Positions 12,573 through 25,290 of a DNA stretch of 64,000 nucleotides are shown piece after piece. A model generated the notes under the pieces. That model had not been told where the DNA came from and did no database searches. It worked only from the letters and a program-made list of their open reading frames with translations. How positions within the stretch are numbered: the stretch's first letter is position 1; every line of letters begins with the position of its first letter. A program made the translations under genes and the position numbers. Source of the DNA: Chimonanthus salicifolius. Lineage: Eukaryota; Streptophyta; Magnoliopsida; Laurales; Calycanthaceae. The stretch spans positions 9,430,999 to 9,494,998 of the forward strand of contig CM023542.1 of assembly GCA_013350335.1 (NCBI GenBank). The letters run 5' to 3'.

Positions 12573-14247
12573 TGTAACGCCCCGTACTGTTACGGGAACG
12601 TTATCTCCGAAAAGTTTCAAAACATAAAAAAGGAACGGATATCGAGCATTTTTTTTTTTGAAAGGGGGTAACTATCTCCCGCTTAATAATTTGAGAAAGG
12701 GTAAAACCAACATAATAACAAACATAACAAATAGCCACCGACCGTTCAATGTAGTTATACAATCATCCAAACAAAACATGTGACAATGAGTCCATACAAA
12801 TAAGAGTCTCCAAAAAATAGAGGATAATCATAAAATGGGATATTTAACTATTGCTACTCCTCTCCAGGTACCTCTTTAAGGGGCTCGCCTATCCCCTCCG
12901 CAATAGGGGTACCTGAAAGGTAAGGGGTGAATTAACCAGCCTATTGAAGGGAATGATCATATCACATGTCAGCGATAACATATATCACATGTATGAGGAA
13001 TAATGGATATCGTAATAAAATGAATGTCTACGTATAAGAGTGCTCAACTTTACGACTAATCAGTGGTCCTACCGAAACGGGGAAACTCGCATCTCCCTAT
13101 GGGGGTCTCGACCGCAGAAGCGTAACGGAGAAGTCCTCCCAACAACCCAACTCATCACATCATCATGAATATATATACATGTCAATAGTTCCTCCATCTC
13201 AACAACCAACGACGCATTGTTCGTTCTGGGTTACCCCCCATGCATGCTCATGATATCATGATTATATATAACAACATAAGTATATAACAAGATCTCAAAA
13301 CACAAGTCCACATACTCGTCATGATTTCATTCACATATTATAAGTAAACACTCATCATGTTGTTAACAAGTCCCAAGCATCATATCCAAAAATCTATATG
13401 CATATCTCACTTTCAGCATAAATGCATTCACATGTTATAATTAAATGCACAACACGTTATCATTAAGTCCCTAACATCATATTCGACATCTAACGAATAT
13501 CTTATTCTCATCATAAATTCATTCACATGTTATAGCTAAATACATATGTTATCAAAGTTTCAAGTATCGTGTTCAATATCCATTAGTCCGATCAAAATTT
13601 TCCATTTAATCGCATATAGTTGACATGAGTGCACTCGAACGACACTCTTGCCACAGATTCATTCAACAATTCCCTTACCGAGTGGTTTAATAAACGAAGG
13701 GCCCGACTCGAGTCACTCCATGTCCAAGGTTAAGGGTTAAATAGATGCAAATGCATGTCGAAACAGTGATAAGTCCCCTCAAAGTGTGTGGAGTCGAAAA
13801 TCTGAAGTGAGCAAGCGGCTTGACAGGTTGAAGGGAGTTCAATCTGTTAAAACAAGGAAGAACGAATAAGCAAATAAAGTAAAAAAAAAAAGAGGCTAAA
13901 ACGAGACTGGGCTTAAAAATGGTCTAAAACTGGATTGGGCCTGAAAACGGGCCTAATTGGTCTAGGCCTGAAAACGGGCCGGATTGGGCCGGGCCTGAAA
14001 AAGGATAGGATTGCGCTGGACCTGAAAACGGGTCGGACCCAAAGGATTGGGCCTACCAGAATTGAACCGGGCCAAGTCTGGTTGGGTTGGACAAGGGAGT
14101 GGGCCTGATCTGAGTCTAGGCCAAGTTTGCCCAGTCGGATCTGCGGTAGTGGGCCAAGTAGATGGGTCAAGAACCAGGTCCAAGGGTCGGGTTAACCCTA
14201 GGGTCCAACCGAGTCGACTCAAGACTCGATGAGTCGACTCGATCACT
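12573..14247 (-). repeat. 3' LTR of element G, truncated
   Basis: It aligns with 18837 onward from TGTAACG through the CCATGCATG and GGGCCTGAAAACGGGCC regions to about 14247. There it joins the pol coding sequence directly. The missing part is the LTR half next to the interior plus the polypurine tract and integrase. It keeps the uninterrupted versions of two sites where the other LTR carries insertions (about 13777-13795 and about 13857-13880). Confidence 0.8.
13900..14170. repeat. Degenerate GGGCCTGAAAACGGGCC minisatellite
   Basis: The words GGGCC(T)GAAAACGGGCC(G/T) and GATTGGGCC recur about every 35 bases. The same array is in the other LTR of element G at about 36040-36350, so it belongs to the LTR. 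Confidence 0.5.
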
Positions 14248-14249
14248 CT

Positions 14250-15562
14250 ATATCCACCGATTTAGACTCGATGAGGCTGACTCGTTCTGTAACTCAAGGC
14301 GTCCGCAACTACGTTTACCTTATCGGGTTGATAAGTCAACATGAAGTCATAGTTATCAAGGTACTCAATCCACCGTCTCTGCCTCATATTCAGCTTCTTC
14401 TAAGTAAACAAATACTTAAGGCTATGATGATCTGAGAAAACCTTGAACCTTTCACCATGCAAGTAGCACCTCCAAACCTTAAGTGCAAAAACTTCAGTCA
14501 CTAACTCCAAGTAATGAGTAGAATAATTCTTTTCATGAGTCTTAAGCTGTCTCGAACCATATGCTAATACTTTCCCATCCTGCATCAATACACAACCCAA
14601 ACTGTCATATGAAGAATCACAGTAGACCATATAGCCACGGCCCCTCTTTGGCACTACCAATACCGGAGCGAAAGTCAAACTCTCCTTCAACCTCTAGAAG
14701 GTTGTCTCACAAGCTTCGTCTCAAACGAAAGGTACATCTCGCGGGTCAAACTTGTCATGGGTGTGGCGATCTTAGAGGAATCCTTGATAAACCACTAGTA
14801 GTAACCTGCATGACCCAAAAAGCTGCGAATTTCAAGTACACTCCATGTTCGCTCCCAACTCAGAATAACTTCAACCTTAGTCGGATCCACGGCCACACCA
14901 TCAGCTGACATCACGTGCTTAATAGATTGAACCTTTGGCAACCAAAATTCACACTTGTTATACTTCGCACAAAGTTTATGATCCCTCAAGATATGAAATA
15001 TTGTTCTCAGATGTTGCTCATGATCCTCCTCTGATGCTGAAAATATCAAGATATCGTCGATGAATACCACTACAACCGGTCTAGGCACGGTATGAACACC
15101 CTATTAAGTAGGTCCATGAATGTTGCCTGGGCATTAGACACCCCAAAAGGTATCACCTCAAACTCAAAGAGTCCAAAACAAGTGCGGAAGGCGGTCTTCT
15201 CAATACCATACTCCCTTACCATCACTTGATGGTAACCCGAACAAAGGTCTATTTTGCTAAAGCACTCAGATCCTCTCAACTAGTCAAACAAATCATTAAT
15301 CCTTGGCAATGGATACTTGTTCTTCACTGTAACCATGTTCAACCGTTGATAGTCGCTGCACAGTTTCATGGAACCATCTTTCTTCTTAGCAAACAACGCT
15401 AGTATACTCCAAGATGAAGTGCTAGGTTGAATGAAGCCAAAAGTTTCTAACTCCCTGAGCTGTTTCTCTAACTCCAAAGTATCTACCGGTAATCAAAGCA
15501 CAAACTCATAGAGCCATCCCCTTCTTGGTTAACAAGGCCGGTGCGCTCCAAGGAGGGCGCTG
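14250..15562 (-). pseudogene. Ty3/gypsy reverse transcriptase and RNase H relic
   Basis: Read from 15562 down to 14250. The pieces in order are: a fingers motif ([18 protein letters not shown]), a palm start ([13 protein letters not shown]), the catalytic loop VFIDDILIFS, a connection segment ending RSFLGHAGYY, RNase H (YCDSS, then [18 protein letters not shown]) and the C-terminal NVVADALS. The active-site aspartates FIDD are kept, but stops and frameshifts separate at least four segments. At 15481-15562 a second, broken copy of the fingers motif (PPWSAPALLTKK, then CFDYR) precedes the first, so this part looks locally duplicated. The solo LTR S1 cuts the gene at 15562/17299. It is not functional. 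Confidence 0.85.
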
Positions 15563-17298
15563 TGATGAGTGTAAAATAAACATATTTTACTCCTAATTTA
15601 TTATTGTTAGTACCTCATTTTATTTAATTTTATCTAATTAGTATAATTTTGTGTTTTGCAGGTTTAAAAGTGAGGATGACAGAAAAAATGCTTAAATATA
15701 AAGCCTGGGCCCATTATGAGTTATTATGAACCTCAAGCCCAATCATTAAGTCCATTAAAAAAAGCCCACGAAGAAATCCACATGTGTGAATACTATTTCC
15801 ATTATCTAAAGAGGAAATTCGAAATTTAGAAGTCAATATAAGAGGATTTTCGAATTTGGCAAGTGGATTAAGGAAAGAGAAAGAAAATAAGAAAGGGAGA
15901 AAAATAAGGAAGGTTTGATACATATTCGGTATTTTGGTCATAAATTTCTATTCTGATATCCGATTACATTGATTATTTTTGCTTGGAAAGAAGACTTCAA
16001 GAGTTACAACTTTGCAGTTTACAACTTTTCTTGATTCGGACGTTAACAAGGTCAAAACTGAGCTGCAAGATGATACATGTGTAAAAAAACGGGATTTTGC
16101 ACCCACTTTCCTTATACAAATTTAGCTCCTTACCTCTTTTAAGTCATTCCATATTTAGCACAAATCAAATCCGCCCTCCATGTGTCCCTTGCTTTATTTA
16201 AATCTTTGAATCCAATCCATTCATTCCACCTCCTTTCATCTATAAATACTGTCCTTCTCCCATTGAGAAAACTGAACTTGGGCATTGAAGAAAAGGAGAG
16301 GAGAGGAAGAAGAGGAGGAGAAAGACTGTGGGATTTTCAATCCACATTGGGTTCTAAGGTTGGTAGATTTTGATTTCCATTGTATTTTTCTTATGTCTTT
16401 ATTCCAAAATTTCATTGTATTATAATTCTTAATTCAAATTTTATTAATAAAGGAGAGGTGGATTTATTTAGAATCATGGTCGTCCAATTATTTAATTTAT
16501 GTATGATGAGAGTTTGATTTTGTTTTTATTCTTTTTATAAATTTATAATTGAAATTATTTTAAGAGATTCGAGGAGAGTTGATGAAATATTTAGGATAGA
16601 TAAAACTTATTTTTCTGATTCAAGGCTCTTTTAAAGAGTGGATGAAATATTTGGATTTGGAATTATAAGTTGAAATTTTATCTACACTAAGGCTTGAATT
16701 AAATTTTCTTAACATAATAGATTTTATAATTATTATAATAAGAATTTTATTAGATGAAGAATTTGAGTGCATGATTAATAATTTAAGTGAGCTCCATATT
16801 CTAGGCCTTGATATTATTTTTAAAATATGGAACATAAAGCCTCCATAATTCTTTGACCCAGTTCCAGTGTAAATATGTACATAAGTAGTTTAGGTGTTTT
16901 AAATTTTATTTTTGTTTATAAATCCAAAAACTCATGAAATTGATGAACTAGGTTGGAAATAATTTAATTGCATCTTAATTCTGTATTTTAAATTAGATTG
17001 AGATTGTTTATATTTTTATATTAATTCCACCATCTTAATTAAAATTAGTTAAATTGTTAGATTCTATGTTTAAATCTAGAATGTTTCTAAATTAAGATTA
17101 AAATTCATAGATTAGATTAACAATTCCACGTTCATGATTTATCTCCATATTTCTCAAAATTCTTAAAATACTTAATTCAATGGTGTATTTTCATGGATAT
17201 ATTTTCCTAAGTTCCGATGGGTTCGACCTCGCACTTAATCGCTATACTATCTAATGGTTTGTGCGCTTGCGAGTTATAAATTTAAAATTTGCACAACA
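15563..17298 (+). mobile_element. Solo LTR S1 (gypsy, Tat-like ends), level 3
   Basis: A 1,736-bp sequence beginning TGATGAGTG and ending TTTGCACAACA, flanked by exact target duplications CGCTG at 15558-15562 and 17299-17303. There is no internal region, so it is a solo LTR left by LTR-LTR recombination. The 3' end GGGTTCGACCTCGCACTT...GCGAGT is shared with S2, S3 and element T. Similar ends are known from Tat-lineage gypsy LTRs; the lineage is inferred. Confidence 0.85.
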
Positions 17299-17303
17299 CG
17301 CTG

Positions 17304-18836
17304 GGTCAATTGTATCCAAGAGACTCTAACACCCCGAGCTACTCTTCAGCCCCAAAATCCCTACTGGCACCACCCGATGATAAGTAATCGAAACAGGTGT
17401 CGCACTGGAGGAGCAGATCCACAACAAACCCTATCTCCTGACGTGGCGGCGATCCAAGAAACTTCCCCAGAAAGACATCTGAAAACCCCTGGACCACGTT
17501 AGACATCTCAACATCTGTCAATCCCTAACTCTCTTTCAACTCAAGCTAGCCACCAAGAAGCACAACACTCCACGCTCAGACTGTAAGTTGTAAGCCGCTG
17601 GACAATGCATCCACTGCAAGGAACTGACTCGTCACCCGCCTACAGCAACAGTCCAAGGTAACCTTGAAGGAAGGACGACCTAATCCATCCCAAGATAACG
17701 TCGAACTCTGACATCTCCAAAACTCGTAAACCGACCTCCAATGCTAACTCCAAAGGTTCTGACATCTCCAAAACTCGTAAACCGACCTCCAAAGTTCAAA
17801 ACGTAAGATCCACAGATCTGGTCCAGCAACAGAGGGGGAGCACTGGAAATGGACAATACACAGGTCAAGAGCCAAGAGACACCCATGTGCACCGCTCAAA
17901 ACACCGAGCTCCCTAACTTACTTATCCATCGAAATCGAACCATATACCGGTCTCACCTGAGTCTCAACGGTCAACCCTACTAGTTTGACCTATAGAAGCT
18001 CTTAACAAAGCTAAAACTACCTCTAGTCATAACACTGGACCCGCGGGAATCCTAGTGCCAGAATACAACCACAGGCCTGGCCCCCAGGCACTTTCCACAG
18101 TCCAAAGCCCAAAATGGGCCTAATTGACAACTCAAGCACACCAAGCCCATCAACCACTCATGGAATTCCATCGGCCATCTACAGAATTAGCCGACCCGAC
18201 TCACTCAGTAGGTGCCCACAGATTTCCAATGAATCCATCTCTATATCAAACTGTTACAAGTGAGGCCAACAAAAGGTGTCCTCGCTCTCTAAACACGAGC
18301 ACCCCCCCCCCCCCCCCCGGATAGAAGGGGGTAAACCCACAACACGGCCCCTTCTCAGCGCTAGACCCTCGAACAATCTCATCTCAATCTAAAGCACCTG
18401 TGACTCCATCACGGTATTCAAGCCACTCTGTAAATACCATCGACAGGCCTCGAAAGTGAGAATCTCTCCATAATATGGGTCCCATCGAGAAATACCTCTA
18501 ATTACCATAGAGAGTATGACCAATCTGACTCAAACCCTAGAGATTTGAGTCCCACAATTCCCATGACCACGTCACTGTGCACCACACACTCAAGCAAGCG
18601 ATCGACCTTGCCACCGACTAATACGAGTGATAATCCACCACTAGAATCGACTCAAGCAAACTACATGAAGAATAGCGCACTAAGCATATTACACGAACTT
18701 AGGGTATCTACGCACCACCCTAGAACCCGGTTCTATCTACTCTATCACACAGGGGATGAACCTAATATTTAGTTATCATCACATCTATCTCTGTCCTATG
18801 CACAGTCCAAAAGTTAAACCGTACTCTGATACCAAC
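17304..18836 (-). pseudogene. Gag/protease-to-RT linker remnants of element G
   Basis: Around 17521-17339, minus strand, the frame reads VVQGFSDVFLGKFLGSPP, matching the linker between protease and RT in gypsy polyproteins (the usual form is FPDVFPEELPGLPP). The rest up to 18836 should have held gag and protease but only short frames survive. A 51-bp tandem duplication lies at 17707-17808, and a run of 17 C at 18302-18318. Confidence 0.6.
18822..18834 (-). promoter_or_regulatory. Primer-binding site of element G
   Basis: On the minus strand, two bases after the 5' LTR end (TTACA), comes TGGTATCAGAGT. This matches the initiator Met-tRNA 3' end used as primer by most plant LTR elements. It fixes the orientation of G and the inner border of its 5' LTR at 18837. 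Confidence 0.8.
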
Positions 18837-21542
18837 TGTAACGTCTTGTCCCTGTTACGGGCACATTTTCTCCTGAAAAGTTTCAAAACATAACCAAGGA
18901 ACGGATATCGAAATTTTTTTTTTTTTGAAACGGGGTAACTATCTCCTATTCACTAATTTGAGAAAGGACAAAACCAACATAATAATAAACATAACAAATA
19001 ACCACTGACCGTTCAATGTAGTTATACAATCATCCAAACAAAACATGTGATAATAAGTCCACACAAACAAGAGTCTCTAAAAAATAGATCATAAGCATAA
19101 AATGGGATGTTTAACTATTGCTACTCCTTTTCGGTACCTCTTCAAGGGGCCCGCCTTGACCCCTCAGCAATCGAGGTACCTGAAAGGTAAGGGGTGAGCT
19201 AACCAGCCCAATGAAGGAAATAATCATATCACATGTCAGCAACAACATATATCACTTGTATGAGAAATAATGGATATCATTAAAAAAAAAAATGAATGTC
19301 TACGTACAAGAGTGCTCAACTATACGACTAATCAGTGGTCTCGCTGATTAATCTGAAACATCATCCACATAACTCACAACTATCCTCCCCCAACTCCAGT
19401 CTCCCTATCAATAAAAATGAGAGACCTCATAATATACAACAGCCTCCACCGCCGGAAAGTAACAGGGGAAACCTGCATCTCCCTATGGTGGTCTCGACCG
19501 CCAGAGCATAACGGGGAAGCCAATCTATAGGCCAGGTACCTCAACTGCCGGAACGCAGCGGGGAAACCTGCATCTTCCTATGGGGGTCTCGACCGCCGGA
19601 GCGTAACGAGGAAGTCCTCCTAACAACCTAATTCATCACATCATCATGAACGTGTATATACATGTCAATAGTTCTTCCATCTCAACACCCACCGGCGCGC
19701 TGTCCGTTGTGGGTTACCCCCCATGGATGCGCATGATATCATGATTATATATAACAACACAAGTATATAACAAGATCTCAAAACACAAGTCCACATACTC
19801 ATCATGATCTCATTCACATATTATAAGTAAACACCCATCATGTTGTTAACAAGTCCCAAGCATTATATCAAAAAATCTATATGCATATCTCACTTTCAGC
19901 ATAAATGCATTCACACTGTTATAATTAAATGCATAACACATTATCATTAAGTCCCTAATCATATTCGACATCTAACGCATATCTTATTCTCATCATAAAT
20001 TCATTCACATGTTATAGCTAAATACACATGTTATCAAAGTTTCAAGCATCGTGTTCAATATCCATTAGTCCAATAATTTTTTTTTCATTTAATCGCATAT
20101 AAGTTGACATGAGTGCACCCGAACAGAACGCTTGCCACAGATTCATTCAACAATTCCCTTACCGAGTGGCTTAATAAATGAAGGGCCCCACTCGAGTCAC
20201 TCATGTCTAAGGCTAAGGGTTAAATAGATGCGAACGCATGTAAAAACAGTGATAGGTCCTCTCACTGTAATGCCCCGCCCTTTTCAAGTCACCACAAATC
20301 AGAGTAATATTTTCTTTTAAAGAGAGAGAGAATGTGAACGTCCACGACGCGAGCTAAGTCTGAATTTTCAAAACTCGACCCTTAACTGGGCACCCTTACG
20401 TGTGCATGGACAAAGTACACTAGAACATTTCACACGCTCTAAGAATACTTGCGGAATTATCATCTGAATAAAATATCATTCATATACATGACATCATTAA
20501 GCAAGGAAGCCAATCACCATATAATTAGCTGAAATGTAAATATCATCAAATCATAGCAAAATATTACTAAGCTATTACAATTCAAAAATCAGTCCTCCCA
20601 ATACATCTTTCAAAATCAAGCTAAGTAAGATAACATAAAACTGTCCCAGCTCCTACGCTTGACTCCCTTTATGTCTCATGTCCTTGTCATTCCCTGTTCC
20701 ATCATCTATAAGGTAGAAGTAGGGCGTTAGTCAATACGCCCAGTAGGAATTCCAAGTACGATTATGTACACATAGGATCAATATAAACTCAATATAGAAA
20801 CATCATATCATGTTTGTAAAACATCCCATAAGTAGTAAAATAAACCATGTATGATATGCATATCAAATCATGCTTACTTATGCAACATGTCATGGGTGTC
20901 AATTCCAAATGATTACTCACCCAAATCCATATGCAATCACATCATCTATAAATAGTTTCCTTGACAAATCATCTTATCAAGGTGTTCCCTTGACCAATTA
21001 CGTCCGCAGTGTTTTGTGACGGTACCACCAGGTAATTGTTATACCTTTACACATATGTTAATCGGAATTACCGATGGAGTGTGGATTCCTCCCTCTGTGA
21101 AGGGTTTCAGGACTATATACCCAGGAGCTCTTTAGCCCAGACTACGCCTTACCCATTTCTAGCAATCCAGGACAAGGCCAAAATATCAATAGTTTACATA
21201 GCTTCATACAAGCTAGTCTCAAGCTCCAAGTCATGTCCTGATAGCTCATAACTTAGCTTGCTGTTCCCATAGATTCTCTCCCATGCCATTAATGAGATAA
21301 TGAATGCAAGAATGCCATTTCATATCAAACTACATAATACAATTAAAAATCAGTTCATAAACACATACCATTTGTTTAACCAAAGTAAATTATCATGTTT
21401 GGAAATAAAAGCCAGTAACATATATATAAGATCCATATGTATCTAAATAAGGTAAGAATCCTACCAATGTCCGATTTACTGTCCTTCTCTTGTTTCGCAC
21501 GAACAAAGCTAACGATCTTGTGAAAACGAATCACAGCTCTTT

Positions 21543-21610
<68 letters not shown>
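21543..21610. repeat. (CA)n/(TA)n microsatellite
   Basis: A few CA repeats followed by about 28 uninterrupted AT dinucleotides inside LTR S4. Confidence 0.95.
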
Positions 21611-21615
<5 letters not shown>

Positions 21616-21707
21616 TATTAATTGATTATCCATTTAATTTTCATCATCCCTTACATCCCACTGGATAAGCAGAGATATCTAGAAATTTAACTAAAATTAA
21701 ACTTTTC

Positions 21708-22290
21708 AATTCAGTCGACTGAATCATGCCCAGTTACTGTTCTCTGCCTTACCCGCAAACTTTCAGTCAACTGAATATAATATTCAGTCGGCTTAAACCC
21801 AACTAAATACTGTATATATTTGACCCGCAACCTTTCAATCGACTGAATCTATGATTCAGTCGGCTGACTTTGGGTCAAACCTTTTGTGTTCTCGGTTAAT
21901 CCACTTTCAGTTGACTGAATCATAGATTCAGTCGGTTGACTTTGGATCAGATCATCTGTGTGATTGGCCAGTATACATTCAGTCGACTAAATCAAAGATT
22001 CAGTCGGATGAATTATCAACCAACTCTTTACGTGTTTGATAAGCATACTTTCAGTCGACTGATTCATAGATTCAATCGGCTGAATCCAACCAAATTACTT
22101 TGCTTGTTTGGTATGTCTATGTTCAGTCCACTGAATCCTAGATTCAGTCGGCTGAAACACCAATAGATCCCATATATTTTAATCCAGTCCATCTTCAGTC
22201 GACTGAATCATAAGATTCAGTCGGCTGAAACTCCCAGATAACCCTTTTCCTGTTCGGCCAACACCTATTCAGTCGACTGACTGTTTGTCA
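21708..22290. repeat. 72-bp tandem array of CAGTCGACTG dyads
   Basis: The motif TTCAGTCGACTGAAT (itself a palindrome) recurs at 21708, 21762, 21833, 21906, 21979, 22050, 22121, 22193 and 22267. The last seven intervals are 71-74 bp. In most units it is followed 6-9 bases later by the partner ATTCAGTCGGCTGA, making a small hairpin. The spacers between dyads are much less conserved than the dyads. Confidence 0.85.
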
Positions 22291-25048
22291 GTCTCCTTTG
22301 TTTGCATGTATGGCTTGGCCCTTCCTCATGTAATCCATTCCTTATCATTATTAAACATAGATATCATCATTCATATAACTCTTAGTGAATTTACTCTACC
22401 CCCTAGCCAAGGCTAGGGTCTTTTCCATAATTCATTCAATCTTTGTACCATTATAACGTGGTCTTGGATTCAAACATTTGGTTTTTTGTTTCAACACATA
22501 TCCATTCCTTGAATGGATTATCAATTCCATGATCATATAACAGTTTGACCATTTATTTCAACCCCTCATGGAGCCCATGGGTTCGGCCACACCATGGTCA
22601 AATCTATGGCTTCCTTAATCTCATTTCCATCTTGTTAAACATTAGATATACCTTCTTTTCTTTTGGTCTGTCCTTTCATTCCTTGATCCATCTTCTTCCT
22701 TTGTTCTTCACTGATTCTCCAAGTGTCGAAATGTAGGTGAGAGAGAGAGAGAGAAGAAGAGGAAAGAAATCTCTTTGCTCAAGAGAGAGTGATCGGCCAA
22801 GGGGTGTGAAGTGCCCCTTGGTTGGTATCTTTTAAGAAACAACCTAAACCCTTTCACTTCCCCTCATAATGGTTCATCTAATCCATGTGTCCCTTGGTTT
22901 AACCAAAGAGACTCTTTGACTTCCATCGAGTCATGGGTTTCATGTCCATTCAGATGAAAACTTTCCATCTTCCCAACTCAACTCAGGCCATTTAATCTTG
23001 AACTCAAGTCTTGAACTCATTCATGGTAACTTGACATGGTCGACCATGCACTACATGGCATTCGGGTCCCGCCTTAGCCATGTCACTCGATGATGTGGCA
23101 CCTTGTCTAGTTGGCTTCCATATGATGGCTTGTTATGCCACATGGTAATGCCACATCACCCACTTGCCACCACACTTGGTGAGATGTATTTAATGTGTTG
23201 GGTCTTAATTGAGTAGCTAACCCAATTAATTTGACCTTACCCAATTACCTTCAAATTAAGTTCACTGTGACCCATTGGGTACCAATTGGATAATTGACCC
23301 ATTTAATTAGACTTACCTAATTTATTTAAACTCAAGCTTACCCATGATTCATTGGGGCTTAATTGGGTAATTGACCCAATTCCTTCCCCATCTAAGGTCT
23401 TTTTCAACTATTTAATCTTAAATTCAATTAGTTTTCCATTTAAATGGACCAATCCAATATATTTATAAGTGGTGAAATCCGGGGTGTTACACTCACAGTG
23501 TGTGGAGTGGAAAATCCAAAGCGAGCAAGAGGCTTGATGGGTTGAAGGGAACTCAATCTGTTGAAATAAGGAAGAATGAATGTTGTGCAAATTTTAACCT
23601 TATAAGTAGCAAGCACATGAACCATTAGATAGTATAGCGATTGAGTGTGAGTTTAAACCCATCGGAACTTAGGAAAATATATCCGTGAAAAATATACTAT
23701 TGAATTATGTAAATTAAGAAATTTAGAAATTATGGAGATAATTCATGAATATGGAATTATTTTTCTAATCTAGGAAATTTAATTTTAATTTAAAAATATT
23801 CTAAAGATAGAAAATAAAATGGAAAATCAATTTTTACATATACTAAATTGAGACGGTGGACTTAATCTAAAAATGTAAATAATCTTAATTTAACTTAGAA
23901 AACATAAATTAAGTTGCAATAAATTAATTTATCAACTAGTTTACCAATTTCATGAATTTTGAGTTTTTATAAACAAAAATAAAATTTAAAATACCTAAAT
24001 TACCTCTGTACATATTTAAAGTGGATCTGGCTCAAAGAATCAAGGATGTATTATTTTCGACATTTTGAAAACAAAATAAAGGCCTACACTACAGAGCTCA
24101 CGTAAATTACTAACCATGCATTCAAAATTTTCATCAATTACAATTCCAAATATAAAAGCCATGAATTCAATAACAAAGAATTTCTCAAATTAAACTTTAG
24201 ACTACTTAGAATTTAAACTCTTTCTCCTAACCTAAATATTTCAGTGCACTCTTGAAAACAAGAGCCTTAGATCGAAGAAAGAAGTCTAATTAGTCTAAAT
24301 ATTTCAGTGCTTCTAATTTGAAAAATCTATAATTAAATCCAACATGTATTTTATAAAAAGAATTAAAATCAAATCAAATCATCATAATACATGAATTAAA
24401 TAATTGGAAAATCATAGGCTAATATTTCAGCACACCTTTACTTTATCATTAAAATATGAAATTGAAACTACAATTCAATGGGATTTTGAAAAAAAAAAAA
24501 ATACAAGAACGCAATGCAAGAAAAATAAAAAAATAAAACATAAATAAATAACCAACATAAGCTTGCACTGTCTTCTTTTTCTTCTAATCCCATGCACAAC
24601 CTTACTTTCAATTCAGCCAAGTTCAAATTGTATAGTGTCCCATGGCCTCAATTTACGGGAAATAGGGGTGAAAACCAATGGTGAGGATCGGGTATTACTT
24701 AGATAGAAAGATGTAAGTGTATGGCTTAGATTGCATGAAATAATTGAGGAAAGGGGGTGAAATTGAGGGCCAAGATCAAAAGTTATGAAATAGGAAGGGA
24801 CAATTGGCATGTAGACATGAGTTTATCTAAAGATGAGATGAAATAAAATGGAAAGGAGGTGGGCTCATGGAAATACAGTCGACCATGGCTTTAGCACATG
24901 TGTAGGATCGGCCAGCTCATGTTAACAACACTCGTCTCCAATTCATTCTATTCTTTAGCCTCGTTAAGCCACTTTCATCTTGACAAGTGCTTAGCTGTTG
25001 GTTGCTCAATGGTTTCTCAGTTTACTGCCCTTCTTTCTTCTTTCATCA

Positions 25049-25277
25049 TGTTGAATTAGAAAGAGAGGTTGAGTGGGACTCTGTCTCCTAACTCAATTAG
25101 GACTCTGTCTCCTATCTCAATTAGGAGTCTTCCTTGTATTTGTTTTCTTTATAAATATATCTCTGATGTAATTAAGAAGACAGTGGAATAATATACTCTC
25201 TTTCTCTCGTGATTTTTTTCCCTTAGGGGTTTTTCCACGTAAATCCGGTGTTATGTTTTGTTATATGTGTTTCTACA
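25049..25277 (+). repeat. 5' LTR of copia element C
   Basis: A 229-bp LTR with TATAAATATAT about 110 bp from its start, probably its promoter. It is longer than the 3' LTR because GACTCTGTCTCCTA(T/A)CTCAATTAG is present twice in tandem. Confidence 0.9.
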
Positions 25278-25290
25278 TGGTATCAGTCAG
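25278..25290 (+). promoter_or_regulatory. Primer-binding site of element C
   Basis: TGGTATCAGTCAG follows the LTR immediately. The first nine bases match the initiator Met-tRNA complement (TGGTATCAGAGC). Confidence 0.85.

Larger units (their letters stand above)
20266..23491. mobile_element. Solo LTR S4 (second gypsy family), level 3
   Basis: A 3,226-bp sequence from TGTAATGCCCCGCCC to CCGGGGTGTTACA, flanked by exact CTCAC repeats at 20261-20265 and 23492-23496. The empty site exists in the other G LTR (CCCCTCAAAGTGTGTGG, about 13777-13795). It has no coding region. It holds an AT microsatellite (21543-21610) and a 72-bp tandem array (21708-22290). Confidence 0.8.

Noticed and set aside
12573..14247. 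Possible stand-alone solo LTR
   Set aside because: The adjoining pol fragment, the primer-binding site at 18822 and the shared GAGGC duplication show that it is the truncated LTR of element G.
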